NCBI RefSeq assembly: GCF_028476545.1
Contig: NW_026732352.1
Span: 1-64,000, forward strand
Source: Physella acuta
Lineage: Eukaryota; Mollusca; Gastropoda; Physidae
DNA: 64,000 bases
Reading direction: 5' to 3'
The translations under genes and the position numbers were made by a program. Positions 34,672 through 45,149 of this stretch are shown here, one piece after another. The notes under the pieces were generated by a model. The model saw only the letters and a list, made by a program, of their open reading frames with translations. It did not search any database and was not told the DNA's origin. Every line of letters begins with the position of its first letter. Position 1 is the first letter of the stretch.

Positions 34672-35213
34672 GGTAATCTATCGTTTTGGGTACGTAAAAT
34701 CGCCCGCGATTTGTAATGTGAAAAACAGGTGACTCCTTAAATTTTAATAATTATTTCACATTTTGAGGAAGATTTATGTTTTAAAAAATACAAAAATGTT
34801 TCCTTGATTCATTTATGTACCTGTTTTTAAACAATTGAATTAAAACTTTTCCGTAATAAATGAAGACTAGCGATGTTTCCAACAGATGCAACCATGCTCA
34901 TTTACTATAGCAGCCAACTTGTCTAAGTTTTATTTTTATAAGCTTTTAGCGCCAGATTCAGGGGGAAGCCACTCTATTTTACAAATGGCTGCTGTTTATA
35001 TAGCAAATCTTGCTATCAGACACTGCTGTTTAAAGTTAATTTCTGGCCTGTATCGATATATTTAGCCATTGATTTAGGTTTATTATTCATTTATCTATAA
35101 TATTTGACACACAAGTATGACAATATACTTCTATTAAAGCCTTGACAATGAGGTAACGTTTTCGTACATAAATAGCCGCGGGCGATTTTACGTACCCAAA
35201 ACGATAGATTACC
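34672..35213. mobile_element. DNA transposon/MITE with perfect 37-bp TIRs and 8-bp TSD
   Basis: The inverted repeats (34672-34708, 35177-35213) start GGTAATCTATCGTTTTGGGT and are identical over 37 bases. The 8-bp flank aaacattc is exact at 34664-34671 and 35214-35221. GG-starting TIRs with 8-bp duplications suggest Merlin, but the 542-base interior has no transposase. Confidence 0.9.
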
Positions 35214-35409
35214 AAACATTCTACAAAAACATTGGTAACAATTAATAAGAATAATGTTAGATATTAGTAATCTGAGCATAACAGTCATAAAAAATAAGCC
35301 AACTATAATGAAAAGGGATACACACGAATTTTGAAAGCCTGAATCGAACCGAAAATATTCCCTAGTTCGCCATTTTGTTTTCTTGGATCACCTTGTTCGT
35401 ATTTATCAT

Positions 35410-35640
35410 GGACAATAAATGTTATGACATTTATCGTTTCACTCTCCCTGGCCACTTCAGTTCAGTTCAAGGTGGGGTTGAGGGCGGTTTTATTAAATAT
35501 TTAAATTTATACAACAATTCAAAATCATTTTCAACGGCTTATGTTCAACACAAAAATATGAAAATGAGTGTAATCGATGGTTCCTAATCGACTTTAATTT
35601 TTTAAATTGTAGCTATAATTTTATCGCTTGCCATATTTTA
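35410..35640 (+). repeat. Dispersed repeat pair, copy 1
   Basis: 'ctccctggcca', 'ggttgagggc', 'gagtgtaatcgatggttcc' and neighbours recur in the same order at 39.99-40.2 kb with about 20-25% divergence by eye. The class is unknown. Confidence 0.6.
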
Positions 35641-36039
35641 AAAAAATTTTTTTTTTATAAATTTAGTATGATTACATAGACTTTTCCTTTCTAACACAAA
35701 AGAATGTGACGCGGTCAGGACGGCGAATTTAAAAACTAAGAGTAATCAATTATATTTGAACAAAATTTAATGCACCTATTTTAGACAGGTTGTTGATGCG
35801 ATTAATTAATAAAGAAAATGAGATTCATTTTAAAAATCTGAGACAAACGAAAATGTTATTTTTGTCTTTTTTAATAGAAAAAATATAAAAAAACTCGTAC
35901 ACTTATTACTTAGCAAAAACAAATTCATTAAGAATGTCTGCTTGGGAATGTATAATATTATTTTTTTACTTTTCTTTTTGCTTTGCTGTATTAATTATCA
36001 AAATTTCAAATTTAATTTGATTATGAATAACTATTTAGT

Positions 36040-36236
36040 CTTCTTCTTCTTCGTTCTTAATTTTAATGTTGGAAGGGATCCCCCTCAACACGATTAATTA
36101 TACGTGTCAACTTGTTAAGCGCCATTGAGACCATTGATTCCGATTTCAGCCTGCTTTTCTTTTTGGATTTGCTTCCATAGCCTTTGTCCAACCAAGAATA
36201 AACTGCAAGGCGGCAGTTGTTTGATTTTGGAGTTTT
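36040..36236 (-). mobile_element. SINE family B body and tail, interrupted
   Basis: From 'cttcttcttcttcgttctta' to 'gtttgattttggagtt' it matches the copy at 9.75-10.06 kb. Its tRNA-like head is displaced by a tandem array and may be the head-like sequence at 36.63-36.71 kb. Confidence 0.7.
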
Positions 36237-36237
36237 C

Positions 36238-36516
36238 GGGAAATCGACCTTCGGGAAAACGGCCTTTGGGCAAGTATCCATTCGGGCATTTGTCGCATTT
36301 GGGCAAGTTTCCATTTGGGAAATCAGCCTTCTGGCAAACGGCATTCGGGCAAGTGTCCATTCGGGAAATCGGCCTTCGGGCAAACGGCATTCGGGCAAGT
36401 GTCCATTCAGGAAATCTGCCTTCGGGCAAACCTCATTTGGGCAAGTGTCCATTCAGGAAACCGGCCTTCGGGAAAACGGCATTCGGGCAAGTGTCCATTC
36501 GGGAAAGTGCCCGGCT
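36238..36516. repeat. Minisatellite related in reverse to the 33.3-kb array
   Basis: The units 'ttcgggcaagtgtccattc' and 'ggaaatcggccttcgggca' include the complement of the 33.3-kb unit (cgaatggacacttgcc). The period is about 45 bp. Confidence 0.88.
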
Positions 36517-36629
36517 CCCCGTCAAAAAATGGCGGCGGTATTTGACCCTCCTCCGGCGTCGTCACTTCTATGTCGATCGAGCCGTGCCTGTTCATTGAGT
36601 CTTCAGCCTCCAGGTCTGACCTTGACATG

Positions 36630-36715
36630 ACCAGTATTTGAACCCGGAGCCTCGATGTTAAAGGCCTGATGACTCTTTGGCTTCCCATTAAGGCGCGCCT
36701 GTCCTTAGTACGTTG
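36630..36715 (-). mobile_element. tRNA-like SINE head
   Basis: The minus strand has a B-box GGGTTCAAATACTGG preceded by 'gactcatcaggcctttaac'-like sequence in an A-box position. It may belong to the SINE body at 36.04-36.24 kb. Confidence 0.45.
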
Positions 36716-36884
36716 TTTCGTCACAAGATCTTCATCAAAACACAACACATTAAATGAATGAAAAAAAGGTAGTATGGTTAACGTACCCGACATCTTAGTG
36801 TATTGGAGCGGATGTAAAGAGTTTATCTGTTTCCAAGATTTCGACATAAGAATGGCTGATGTAGTTTATTCTTTGCTTAGCCAC

Positions 36885-37010
36885 TTTTACATTCCGTAAC
36901 GTGAGTCAGGTATCCTACAGGTTAGTGGACACGCGTCCATAGGATCTGGGATTCGAACTCCAGACTCTTGGATAACCAAACGTACCTACCACACGACCAC
37001 CCCAAAAAAG
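36885..37010 (-). mobile_element. SINE family A, head and core
   Basis: The minus strand shows GGTGGTCGTGTGGTAGGTAC, GAGTTCGAATCCCAG and 'acctgactcacgttacgga', matching the 32.6-kb copy. Confidence 0.7.
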
Positions 37011-37014
37011 GTTT

Positions 37015-37775
37015 GCTGCACCGTACTTGCTCTGGAAATAACAAGTTATTTAAGCCCCCCCCCCACCCCCCACCCCCTGGTTGATTGTGATTTGACTCAC
37101 CCCGCACCTCATTGTGAATTGAACCACCCCGCGCCTGAATGGGGGTTAATCCCCCCCCCCCCCCCCCCGCGTCAGATTGTTAGTTGACCCATCCCCGCGC
37201 CTGATTGGGGGTTGGGTCTTTAATGTTTGTAATTTAAGATTGCCCTGATATCAATAGATACAAATAAATCATTTTTTTCAAAAGCCGTAAAATAGGATAT
37301 GGGCCAACATTTGACACAAAAATATTTCAAAATACTTTTACATTTTTTTTTTAAAGAATTAGCTTGTTGGTGCGTAAAATGTAGTATAAGCCCGCCCCCT
37401 CCCCCAGACACACTCCCAACCCCCCCCCCCCCCATACCCAACACCGCTTCCATTTTTTCCCCGCGCCCACTTTATAATATAGTGTCACCATTCGGTTGAC
37501 TTTCCCTATTCGACTGGAATAGTGCAAGCTTAGAAAATATCGATGCTCTGATTGGCTTACATTTCGGCGGAAAACAAATCTGATTGGCTCAGATTTCATC
37601 GCCGCGCGCAAGTTGGCGTATTCCTGGGAAAGTGTCGATAGCAAAAAGCGCATAAGTAGATCTAGGTGACACAGATCTTTTATCTTAATTGGTTTTTAAT
37701 CGCTTTCCGCGATTTGTGTTGGTTTTGGCCGTGTTGGTGCTTGCTGTCACGTGATATTTGTAGTGTGCTCGCGTG
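37015..37775. other. No gene seen; three similar C-rich segments
   Basis: 'ttgactcaccccgcacctca', 'ttgaaccaccccgcgcctga' and 'ttgacccatccccgcgcctg' form a short tandem repeat at 37085-37210 around a poly-C run. A 'ctgattggct' phrase repeats at 37550-37590. Confidence 0.5.
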
Positions 37776-37779
37776 GTTT

Positions 37780-38415
37780 GTGGTGTGTTGTGTTGAGCCG
37801 TGTTCTGTTATGGTGAGCTGTGTGTTGTTGTGGTGATTGGTGTGTTGTTGTGGTGAGTTCTGTGTTGTTTTTGTTGTGTGTTGTGTATTGTTGTGGTAAG
37901 TTGTGTGTTGTTTATGTTGTGTTGTGTGTTTTTGTTGTGTGTTGTGTGTTGTTGTGGTGAGTTGTGTGTTGTTTTTGTTGTGTTGTGTTGTGTGTTTTTG
38001 TTGGGTGTTGGGTGTTGCTATGGTGAACTTTGTGTTGTTGTGGTGATTTGTGTGTTGTTTTTGTTGTGTGTTGTGTGTTGTTGTGGTGAGTTGTGTGTTG
38101 TGTGTTGTTGTGTTGTGTGTTTTTGTTGTGTGTTGTGTGTTTTTTTTGTGTGTTGTGTGTTGTTGTGGTGAGTTGTGTGTTGTTTTTGTTGTGTTGTATG
38201 TTTTTGTTGTGTGTTGGGTGTTGTTATGGTGAGCTGTGTGTTGTTTTTGTTGTGTTGTGTGTTTTTGTTGTGTGTTGGCTGTTGTTATGGTGAGCTCTGT
38301 GTTGTTGTGGTGATTTGTGTGTTGTTGTGGTGAGTTATGTGTTGTTTATGTTGTGTTGTGTGTTTTTGTTGTGAGTTGTGTGTTGTTGTGGTCATGTGTG
38401 TGTTGTTGTGGTTAG
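37780..38415. repeat. Degenerate (TTG/TGTG) minisatellite
   Basis: Phrases of 'gtgttgttgtggtgagttgt' and 'gtgtgtttttgttgtgtgtt' alternate. Cys/Val/Leu-rich frames are artefacts. Confidence 0.9.
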
Positions 38416-38851
38416 TTGATAGTCAGTGCATGACCTAAACCAACTCAACAGCTTTCAATACAAAAAATAAAGTAACCCAATTATCCCATCACAAACCACG
38501 CATTTCCAAACACACAAATAAATCACTTTGTTATGTTGATATAGTTACCACATTTAGGACAACTTTTAGGAATCCAAATAAATAATTACATAAAGCGGGG
38601 GCTATCTCCACTAAACTTTCTCGAATATTCTTAGATAAAAATAAGGGAAATGTCACTGGAACTCTAGTAGAACGTCGAGATTTGTCGGGGGGGGGGAATC
38701 ACTATTTAACCTAGGCTAGAGTTTCTATAAGCTAGCATACATCTTGTAGTAGCTTAAAACAGGAAACATAATTGTGCAGAAAAAATAAGAACTACTCATA
38801 TTTGAAATCATAAACTATAGCCCTTGAAACAATAGACGCTCTCTGAAGATT
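38416..38851. other. No gene seen
   Basis: AT-rich; poly-G at 38687-38695. 'ctccactaaactttctcgaatattctta' near 38605 is an end fragment of dispersed family D. Confidence 0.45.
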
Positions 38852-39229
38852 TTTTAGCGCAATTTCCATACGGACAATTGCGATTATTAACTTGTTCTGG
38901 ATGGATGTGTGTCCGATGTGTGTCCGCAGCTTTAAGTCGTCTTTAAGTCGTATTTCCTCCTCAACGAAGCAATATCGAGGACTAGTTCCAAAAGCAAATA
39001 TGTTAAGCAAGTTCTGAGGATGATTGTGGGTCAAAAAGATTCCCGGAATTCCTTCCTGGATTTCCCGGAAAAGCCAAAAAACCTCGACAAAATGCAGTTT
39101 TTTTTCCCATATCTCGGCAACCAGACAACTTAGCGACTTGAAACATTTACCAATCGATTCCTGCCATAATTTAGAACAATATTTCTTTCGTTCGGTCACA
39201 AAAAATTAATTAAGGAAATTGCGCTTAAA
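38852..39229. mobile_element. MITE with TIR TTTTAGCGCAATTTCC (family M2), copy 1
   Basis: The left end TTTTAGCGCAATTTCC matches the complement of the right end (GGAAATTGCGCTTAAA) with one mismatch. The interior ('cctcaacgaagcaatatcg', 'cggaaaagccaaaaacctcg', 'ccatatctcggcaaccaga') is shared with the copy at 44.2 kb. Exact borders may lie a few bases further out. Confidence 0.75.
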
Positions 39230-39639
39230 TTGTCTCTAGACTTTTTACTAACTTGTTTTTAATTTACGTATAAGTGTGTACTGTAGAGATCTAGTAGCCC
39301 ACATGTTATAAACAGAAATCTTTAAGAGCGTTATGTAAGCTGATGTTAGTGTAAATAAGATAATAGTTTGAAACGTATGGAAAATTTGAAAGGAAATAAT
39401 GACGCCAGATTATGTTTCATTTGGTTAATCAGATGGACGGGTTTTTTTTTAAACTTAAAGTTTCCAGTTTCTAGACAATAGACTTGAAAGTCTGGTTCCA
39501 AATGATACCAAATTTTTCTTGACAGAAAGCATATTTTTCAACCAAAATTGAATATTTTATAACATTTGTGTAATAAGTACAAAACTACAAAACGGAAGTA
39601 GTAATTGTCGCTATTGCCGATTTCTCGAAAATTGCATGT

Positions 39640-39865
39640 GAATTTATAAAGTACTAACAATATTCCACACTATTATGCACATTTTATTTGGCGTTCACTT
39701 GGTGTGCAATTCTTTTTTCTACGAGATTTTATTCTATTTTTAAAAGTTTAAATATTTAAAATGGATTAAAAATCATGTCTATATCCCGAGTTGCCATCCC
39801 CTGTTGTTTTATATAAGAAAGTTTAGGGGAGATCACTCCCGGTTTATTTTTAATTTGGATTAGTA
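39640..39865 (+). repeat. Dispersed repeat family D, copy 2 (partial)
   Basis: It runs from 'aaagtactaacaatattcc' through 'gcgttcacttggtgtgcaat' to 'gggagatcactcccggttta', as in copies 1, 3 and 4. Confidence 0.65.
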
Positions 39866-39984
39866 GAGTCAGGGTGTTGTGGTGATTAGTAATGTTATAT
39901 TATTTAATATAAATACAATACTACGCTATACATCATAGATCAATATTGTGTATTTTTATCCTGGAAAACAATTGTTCTGACTTT

Positions 39985-40205
39985 TATTGCTTTAATCTCC
40001 CTGGCCAAGCTGGTTGACTTCAAGGAGAGGTTGAGGGCAGTTTTTGAAAATATTTGAATTGATAAAATAATTCTAAACGGCTTTTCAACGCCTTATATTC
40101 GATGCAAAAATATATAAATGAGTGTAATCGATGGTTCCCAAACGGCTTTGATTTTTCAAATGTAACTTTAATTTTGTCATTTTCCATATTGTTTAAAAGA
40201 TTTTT
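39985..40205 (+). repeat. Dispersed repeat pair, copy 2
   Basis: Parallel to 35410-35640 ('ctccctggccaag', 'gagaggttgagggcag', 'gagtgtaatcgatggttcc'). Confidence 0.6.
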
Positions 40206-40320
40206 ACTTTTTTTTTTAAATATTTTTTTACATCATTTTCCTATATCTTATATAATCTACTAAAAGATTAACATTTAACAATTTGTTATAATTAAGGAGC
40301 TAGTTTTGAATACCTAGGGG

Positions 40321-40633
40321 CAGTGGCGTAGTGAGGTCGGGTGTCACACGGTGCGGCAGTTAATGGTGTCAACCCCCAGAGGCGTAGCGACCCTTCCCGG
40401 AGACAAATTTTCGATTTCCACCTCCCCCCCCCCCTTCCCTCAAGTTTTCGATTTGCACCCCCCCTCAAGTTTTCGATTTGCACCCCCCCCCCTCCCCCTC
40501 AAACTTTCGATTTGCACCCCCCCCCCTCAAGTTTTTCTCTATATATTTTGCTATTTTTTGCCTTGGTGTCACCCCCCTAAATGGCGTCACCCGGTGCGCT
40601 CCGCACCCCCCGCACCCCCTCGCTACGCCTCTG
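40321..40633. mobile_element. hAT-like MITE with TIR CAGTGGCGTAG/CAGAGGCGTAGCGA (family M3)
   Basis: It starts CAGTGGCGTAGTGAGG and ends CGCTACGCCTCTG, flanked by an exact 8-bp duplication cctagggg (40313-40320, 40634-40641). A second internal start, cagaggcgtagcgac at 40378, followed by C-rich 'tttcgatttgcacccccc' repeats, suggests another copy inserted within. Confidence 0.88.
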
Positions 40634-40765
40634 CCTAGGGGTAACAATGGTTGACATAATTTTCTGGTGGAAGGCTAATACAAAACGTCTAAAAAGAGCG
40701 AGCTTTGTATTGGTGATGCTGAAGCGTAAGCTGTCATCTTTAATGGCGTCTGGTATAGGTATATA

Positions 40766-41080
40766 TTATGCGGCATTTGTAGGGTCCTGCAACAATTCTG
40801 TAATATATTTATTGTAGCTTATAGGGTTCTGATGATGGTGGTAATTTAGGTGCAGCTTGATTCCTTTTTCTTGAGGGTGTGTTAAATCGCAGAAAGCACA
40901 TTGGAAGGCAATTAAGTTTAAATGCTCTTGTGCATGGTGCATTTCTAAATCCGAGTGGATAACTTTGTCAAGGCAAAGGCTACACTGTTTAAGGTTTATG
41001 TGAACTGTGTCTTCATGAAATTCACTTTCCGTGGTTACAGTGTACTGTTTAGAGAAGTATCTGCACTTTGTGCTGTTGTA
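40766..41080 (-). CDS. C2H2 zinc-finger exon or gene fragment
   Basis: A 104-codon minus-strand frame carries two adjacent fingers that both fit C-x2-C-x12-H-x3-H: CSLCLDKV...MHHAQEH and CAFCDLTH...LHLNYHH. It ends TELLQDPTNAA then TAA. The same frame stays open past that stop for about 35 further residues (PDAIKDDSLRF...), so the stop may be a decay mutation. Possible acceptors (acaacag, ctaaacag) lie near its 5' side. C2H2 proteins usually bind DNA; this could be a terminal exon, a retrocopy or part of a transposon. No neighbouring exon was found. An unrelated MITE (40321-40633) borders it downstream. Confidence 0.6.
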   Translation of the reverse strand, partial: YNSTKCRYFSKQYTVTTESEFHEDTVHINLKQCSLCLDKVIHSDLEMHHAQEHLNLIAFQCAFCDLTHPQEKGIKLHLNYHHHQNPISYNKYITELLQDPTNAA

Positions 41081-41280
41081 CTATTGGTTGACTCGTTCGT
41101 CTACGTGGGATTTTGGAGTAAATTTTTGTTTTGTTTTGGCAGAGAAATTTGTTTGTTGTTTTTCCCAGGTGGTGTGACTACCTTTTCGTTAATCTTTGTT
41201 ATTGTTTCCTTGCTTTTCTGTCTACACTGATAAACCCTTAACTATCCCACACTAAATCCAAATAAACTACAAAAAACACA

Positions 41281-41615
41281 TCACTCACTATCCTAATCGC
41301 AATCGCCGGGAGAAGACAAGCGTGTCAAATCTGTTCCTCCACCCTACACTGGACAAACCGTTGCCAGCAAACGCAGGAAGACCCAACAGCACAACCAATA
41401 ACGCCAGAAAAAAACAGCGTTTATTAATCAACGACAGCAAGACTCGACACAGGAGAACACCAGCACTCAACTACAAGATGCAACACCAAATACGCTGACA
41501 CCAACTGTCAGCAATTCGACACAACTAAAGGACCCCAGCTACACGATAAACAGTACTGCAACAGCAAATACCAGTAAACCACAGCAAAAACGGTATAACT
41601 ACAATTTTATTTTTT
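41281..41615 (+). pseudogene. Coding-like remnant, Ser/Thr/Gln-rich
   Basis: The plus strand here lacks the homopolymers and AT bias of its surroundings and shows protein-like stretches in two frames, such as VKSVPPPYTGQTVASKRRKT and later DATPNTLTPTVSNSTQLKD. The minus strand gives an odd all-hydrophobic frame, as expected from the complement of a Ser/Thr/Gln-rich coding strand. I do not recognise the family; it may be a decayed transposon or host exon. Confidence 0.3.
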
Positions 41616-41639
41616 TATTTTAAAACCTGAAAATACAAA

Positions 41640-41825
41640 TAAATATGTATTTAGATGATGATTCAAGGGATTTTTTTTCCATCGGCGTGGTGGGCTGAGG
41701 GGGCTTTTAAGTAGAGCTAAAATTAATTTGGGATTACAGAGAATTAAAATGATACAAATTTTAAGCAACCGGAAAAGTTATGTTGATTACAATGAGACAC
41801 ATCAAAATCAAACATTCTTCCCTTT
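41640..41825. other. No gene seen
   Basis: AT-rich sequence up to the microsatellite, nothing recognised. Confidence 0.4.

Positions 41826-41827
<2 letters not shown>

Positions 41828-41911
<84 letters not shown>
41828..41911. repeat. (AT)n microsatellite
   Basis: About 84 bases of alternating AT. Confidence 0.97.
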
Positions 41912-41913
<2 letters not shown>

Positions 41914-42378
41914 TATGACAGTCCTCCCAAAGGTTTTTCTTTACTTTTTTTTATTTGATTTAAAATATTTAAAATAGTAATAAGTTATTTTGGTAGAAGT
42001 TATTATTGGAATCGCTTATTATCACAGAAGATGAATAACCATTTGATTTAGTTCGTTAAAGATCAATTTAATTTTTGTAAACAAACGTCACGGTTTATAT
42101 ACATAGCTTACATTAAAATAAAATATTTACGATTTAAAGAAACAAAAATGTTTTGTAATAACATTAAAAGCATTTATTACATAGTGTATCTACAGTTTAT
42201 TCTTTTACACAATAAAATTTATAGGATGAAATTAAATAGGTGCACCTAACAGTAATAAAGAGTGTGATTATTTCCCCTTCGTTTGATTGCTGACCTTAAA
42301 TCTTGTTAATATTTCATAGTGAAATACAAATTTATGTAACATAGATTAGAAAAAATTTTAATTCTTTTTTTTACGATG
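41912..42378. other. No gene seen
   Basis: Strongly AT-rich sequence without motif or coding signal on either strand. Confidence 0.4.
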
Positions 42379-42379
42379 A

Positions 42380-42640
42380 GTGTTGTTGTGCTTGTATGTG
42401 ATGTGTGTGATGTGTGTGATGTGCGTGATGTGTGTGATGTGTGTGATGTGTGTGATGTGCGTGATGTGTGTGATGTGTGTGATGTGTGTGATGTGCGTGA
42501 GGTGTGTGATGTGTAATGGTTGTGATGTGTGTGATGTGTGTGATGTGTGTGATATGTGTGATGTGTGTGCTGTGTGTGATGTATGTGTTGTGTGTGTTGT
42601 GTGTGATGTATGTGTTATGTGTGTTGTGTGTGACTGTAAT
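42380..42640. repeat. Minisatellite, 9-bp unit 'gtgatgtgt'
   Basis: About 28 copies. Because 9 is a multiple of three, it gives open frames on both strands (Cys-Val-Met and Thr-His-Ile repeats) that are not genes. Confidence 0.93.
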
Positions 42641-42911
42641 GTGTTATTTTGTGTCATGCATTTTAAACTGGAGTATTTAACACATTTTTTACTTGTACTT
42701 AAAAGATTTAACTAATTAGTAGTTATCTAAACTTGAAATGCATAGTTGTTTTTTTTTATTTAATATATTGCTTTTTTTCCGCTTAAGTGTCTTCCCTTAC
42801 CCCCGGCCTCATTGGTGTCACCCGGGACTGTCTGAATCCCCCCCCCCCACCCCCCTTGTTGTTACTGTTGATAATCTAGCCAACCCATGCTGATAGATTT
42901 TTATTATAACA

Positions 42912-43114
42912 TAGTGTTTCTTCAAGACTTTTTTTTTCTCCGGGGGGAAGGGGGGGGGGAATTTTCCGGGGGGTGGGGGGGGGGACACTGGTAAAAGTAT
43001 ATATTTTCTATATAAATTCCGTTTCGTTCGGTAGTTGTGGGGTCGGGGCGGTATACTTTCTTCGGCGGGGGGGGGGGGGGGGTAGAAACGAAGAAATGCC
43101 TTGAAGAAACTCTG
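42912..43114 (+). mobile_element. G-rich hAT-like MITE (family M1), copy 3, diverged
   Basis: The ends are TAGTGTTTCTTCAAGAC and CCTTGAAGAAACTCTG, with the family's G runs and 'tattttctatataaattccg' core. No exact target duplication, so it is older than copies 1, 2 and 4. Confidence 0.8.
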
Positions 43115-43604
43115 AACACAATTTAATAACTGTGCCCTTGTAAAACACTGATGGTATTAATAGTCGCGGTAAAAACAATATGTGGCCCCCTTTAAGTTTC
43201 AGGTGTATCTTTTCTTGATAGAATCATGTTTCAATATAATCTAAGACATGGTTGTATTCACACTGAGAATGTTACTAGACACTTTCTTCATTTTTACAGT
43301 ACTAAACTAGAATTACCGCCCCTGACACATCGATAATTCAAGTTGCTTCCCTTCTGTTTTTAGTTCGTAGTTTTTTGGCAGAAGGGGACAGAACTCGCCA
43401 ATTGAATATCTTATTTTGTTATATCCCTCACTTGTCATTGAAGCCATGTTTTGTTTGTGGCTGACGTTGAAAATGTTGAAAAGCAGGTTAGACGTGATTT
43501 AAATGTTTTTAAAAGACGAATCCACAACTCTGTCATTATTAACCTGAATTTTCAAACAAAACAATCTTGATGAATGGGGGTTTTGGTTGTCCAAATAGTG
43601 TAAT

Positions 43605-44242
43605 CTACTGTGTACTTTCTCGTATATACGAAGTATAGAGAAAGTATTGTAATCGTGCAAAAAAAATCGAGATTTTTGCAATTCTCGACGTTTTACACCT
43701 CACTGATACGGAAAAACATAATTTTGCAATCTTGTCCGTATGTCTGTGTATATGTCTGTGTGTGTATCTGTGTGTGTGTCTGTAAACACGATAACTTGAG
43801 TACCATTACAGCTAGGTTGATGAAATTTCATATATAAGTATTTTATCAAAATCGGAGATATGTATCAACTTTTCAGCGATTTCCGATAACCGGAAGTGGT
43901 ACTTTTTCTACTTTGACTTTTTCAAAAGCGTATAACTTGAGTATTATTTCAGATAGATAAATGAAATGTTACAAGTAAGTAAAAGATCTAATTCTCTACC
44001 TTCTGTCAAATTTTGAGTAATTTCCGTTGACCGGAAGTACTAATTTACGCTATTTCCGATTTCTCAAAAACGAATGTAAATTTATAAAGTACTAATAATA
44101 TTGCGCACTATTATGCACATTTTATTTGGCGTTCACTGGTGTGCAACTATTTTTTTCTACGAGATTTTATTCTATTTTAAAAAGTTTAAGTATTTAAAAT
44201 GGATTAAAATTCATGTCTATATCCCGAGTTCCCATCCCATGT
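43605..44242 (+). repeat. Dispersed repeat family D, copy 3 (fullest, left part)
   Basis: It begins near 'cgtatatacgaagtatagag' with 'gtattgtaatcgtgcaaaaa', continues through 'gcgttcactggtgtgcaact' and breaks at 'cccatcccatg', where the M2 MITE is inserted. The remainder resumes at about 44915-44975 with 'gggatatcactcccggttta'. Confidence 0.7.
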
Positions 44243-44883
44243 TTTTAGCGCAATTTCCATTCTGGAGAATTGCGTTTATTAACCCGTCATTTCTGGATGG
44301 ATGAATGGATGGATGAATGTATGAATGTGTGTCCGCAGCTTTAAGTCGTATCTCCTCCTCAACGAAGCAATATCGAGGACTAGTTCCAAAAGCAATTATA
44401 TTAAGCAAGTTACGAGAATGAACATAGGCCATAAAAATTCCGGGTTTCTTTCATGGATTTCCCGGAAAAGCCAAAAACCTCGAAAAAATGCTGTTTTTGA
44501 CCCATATCTCGGCAACCAGACCACTTAGCGACTTGAAACATGTACCAATCGATTTCTGCCATAGTTTAGAACAATATTGCCGAAAAAAGTTTTCAAAAAT
44601 ATCCTTTCGTTCACAAAAAAAAAATTTGAATTAATTATAATTTGGACCGAATTAGTAGGCATTTTTATCCAACCACACCACACGCGTCATCACGTTCAAT
44701 AGCTGCGCCACCACGTTCAATGGCTGCGACATCACGTTCGGTAGCTAGGCGCGAAATGGTTTTTAGTCATGTAACTCTATTGTAAATAAAACATGTATTT
44801 TAACCAATGGTTTTACTAACCCTGCTCTTGATTTACGCTACGACAGAGCTATTTTTAGATAACATAAGGAAATTGCGCTAAAA
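44243..44883. mobile_element. MITE with TIR TTTTAGCGCAATTTCC (family M2), copy 2
   Basis: Ends TTTTAGCGCAATTTCC and GGAAATTGCGCTAAAA are perfect complements over 16 bases. It splits dispersed repeat D, dating it later. It is longer than copy 1 by a segment at 44650-44860 that has relatives in the Helitron at 58.9 kb ('gcgtcatcacgttcaatagc'). Confidence 0.8.
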
Positions 44884-45149
44884 TTGTCACTAGACTTTTT
44901 AATTTCCTTGTTTTTTATATATATAAGCATATTTGAGAACTTTTAGGGGATATCACTCCCGGTTTATTTTTTTAAAGTTGGGTTTTGTATTACTGGTCCT
45001 AAAATTGTAACCAACATCGCTTGATAATGTCGACGTTATCCTTACACCAATCCTTAGAATAAGTTCTGCCATTAATCAAACCACAGCCTTAGCTCTATCT
45101 CAGAATCTGATATACACAACACACCTGTACTTTTATGTCACGTGTTTGT

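Noticed and set aside
36125-36630. Frames of 104-157 codons near 36.2-36.6 kb
   Set aside because: They combine SINE and minisatellite sequence; several overlapping frames on both strands share the repeat period.
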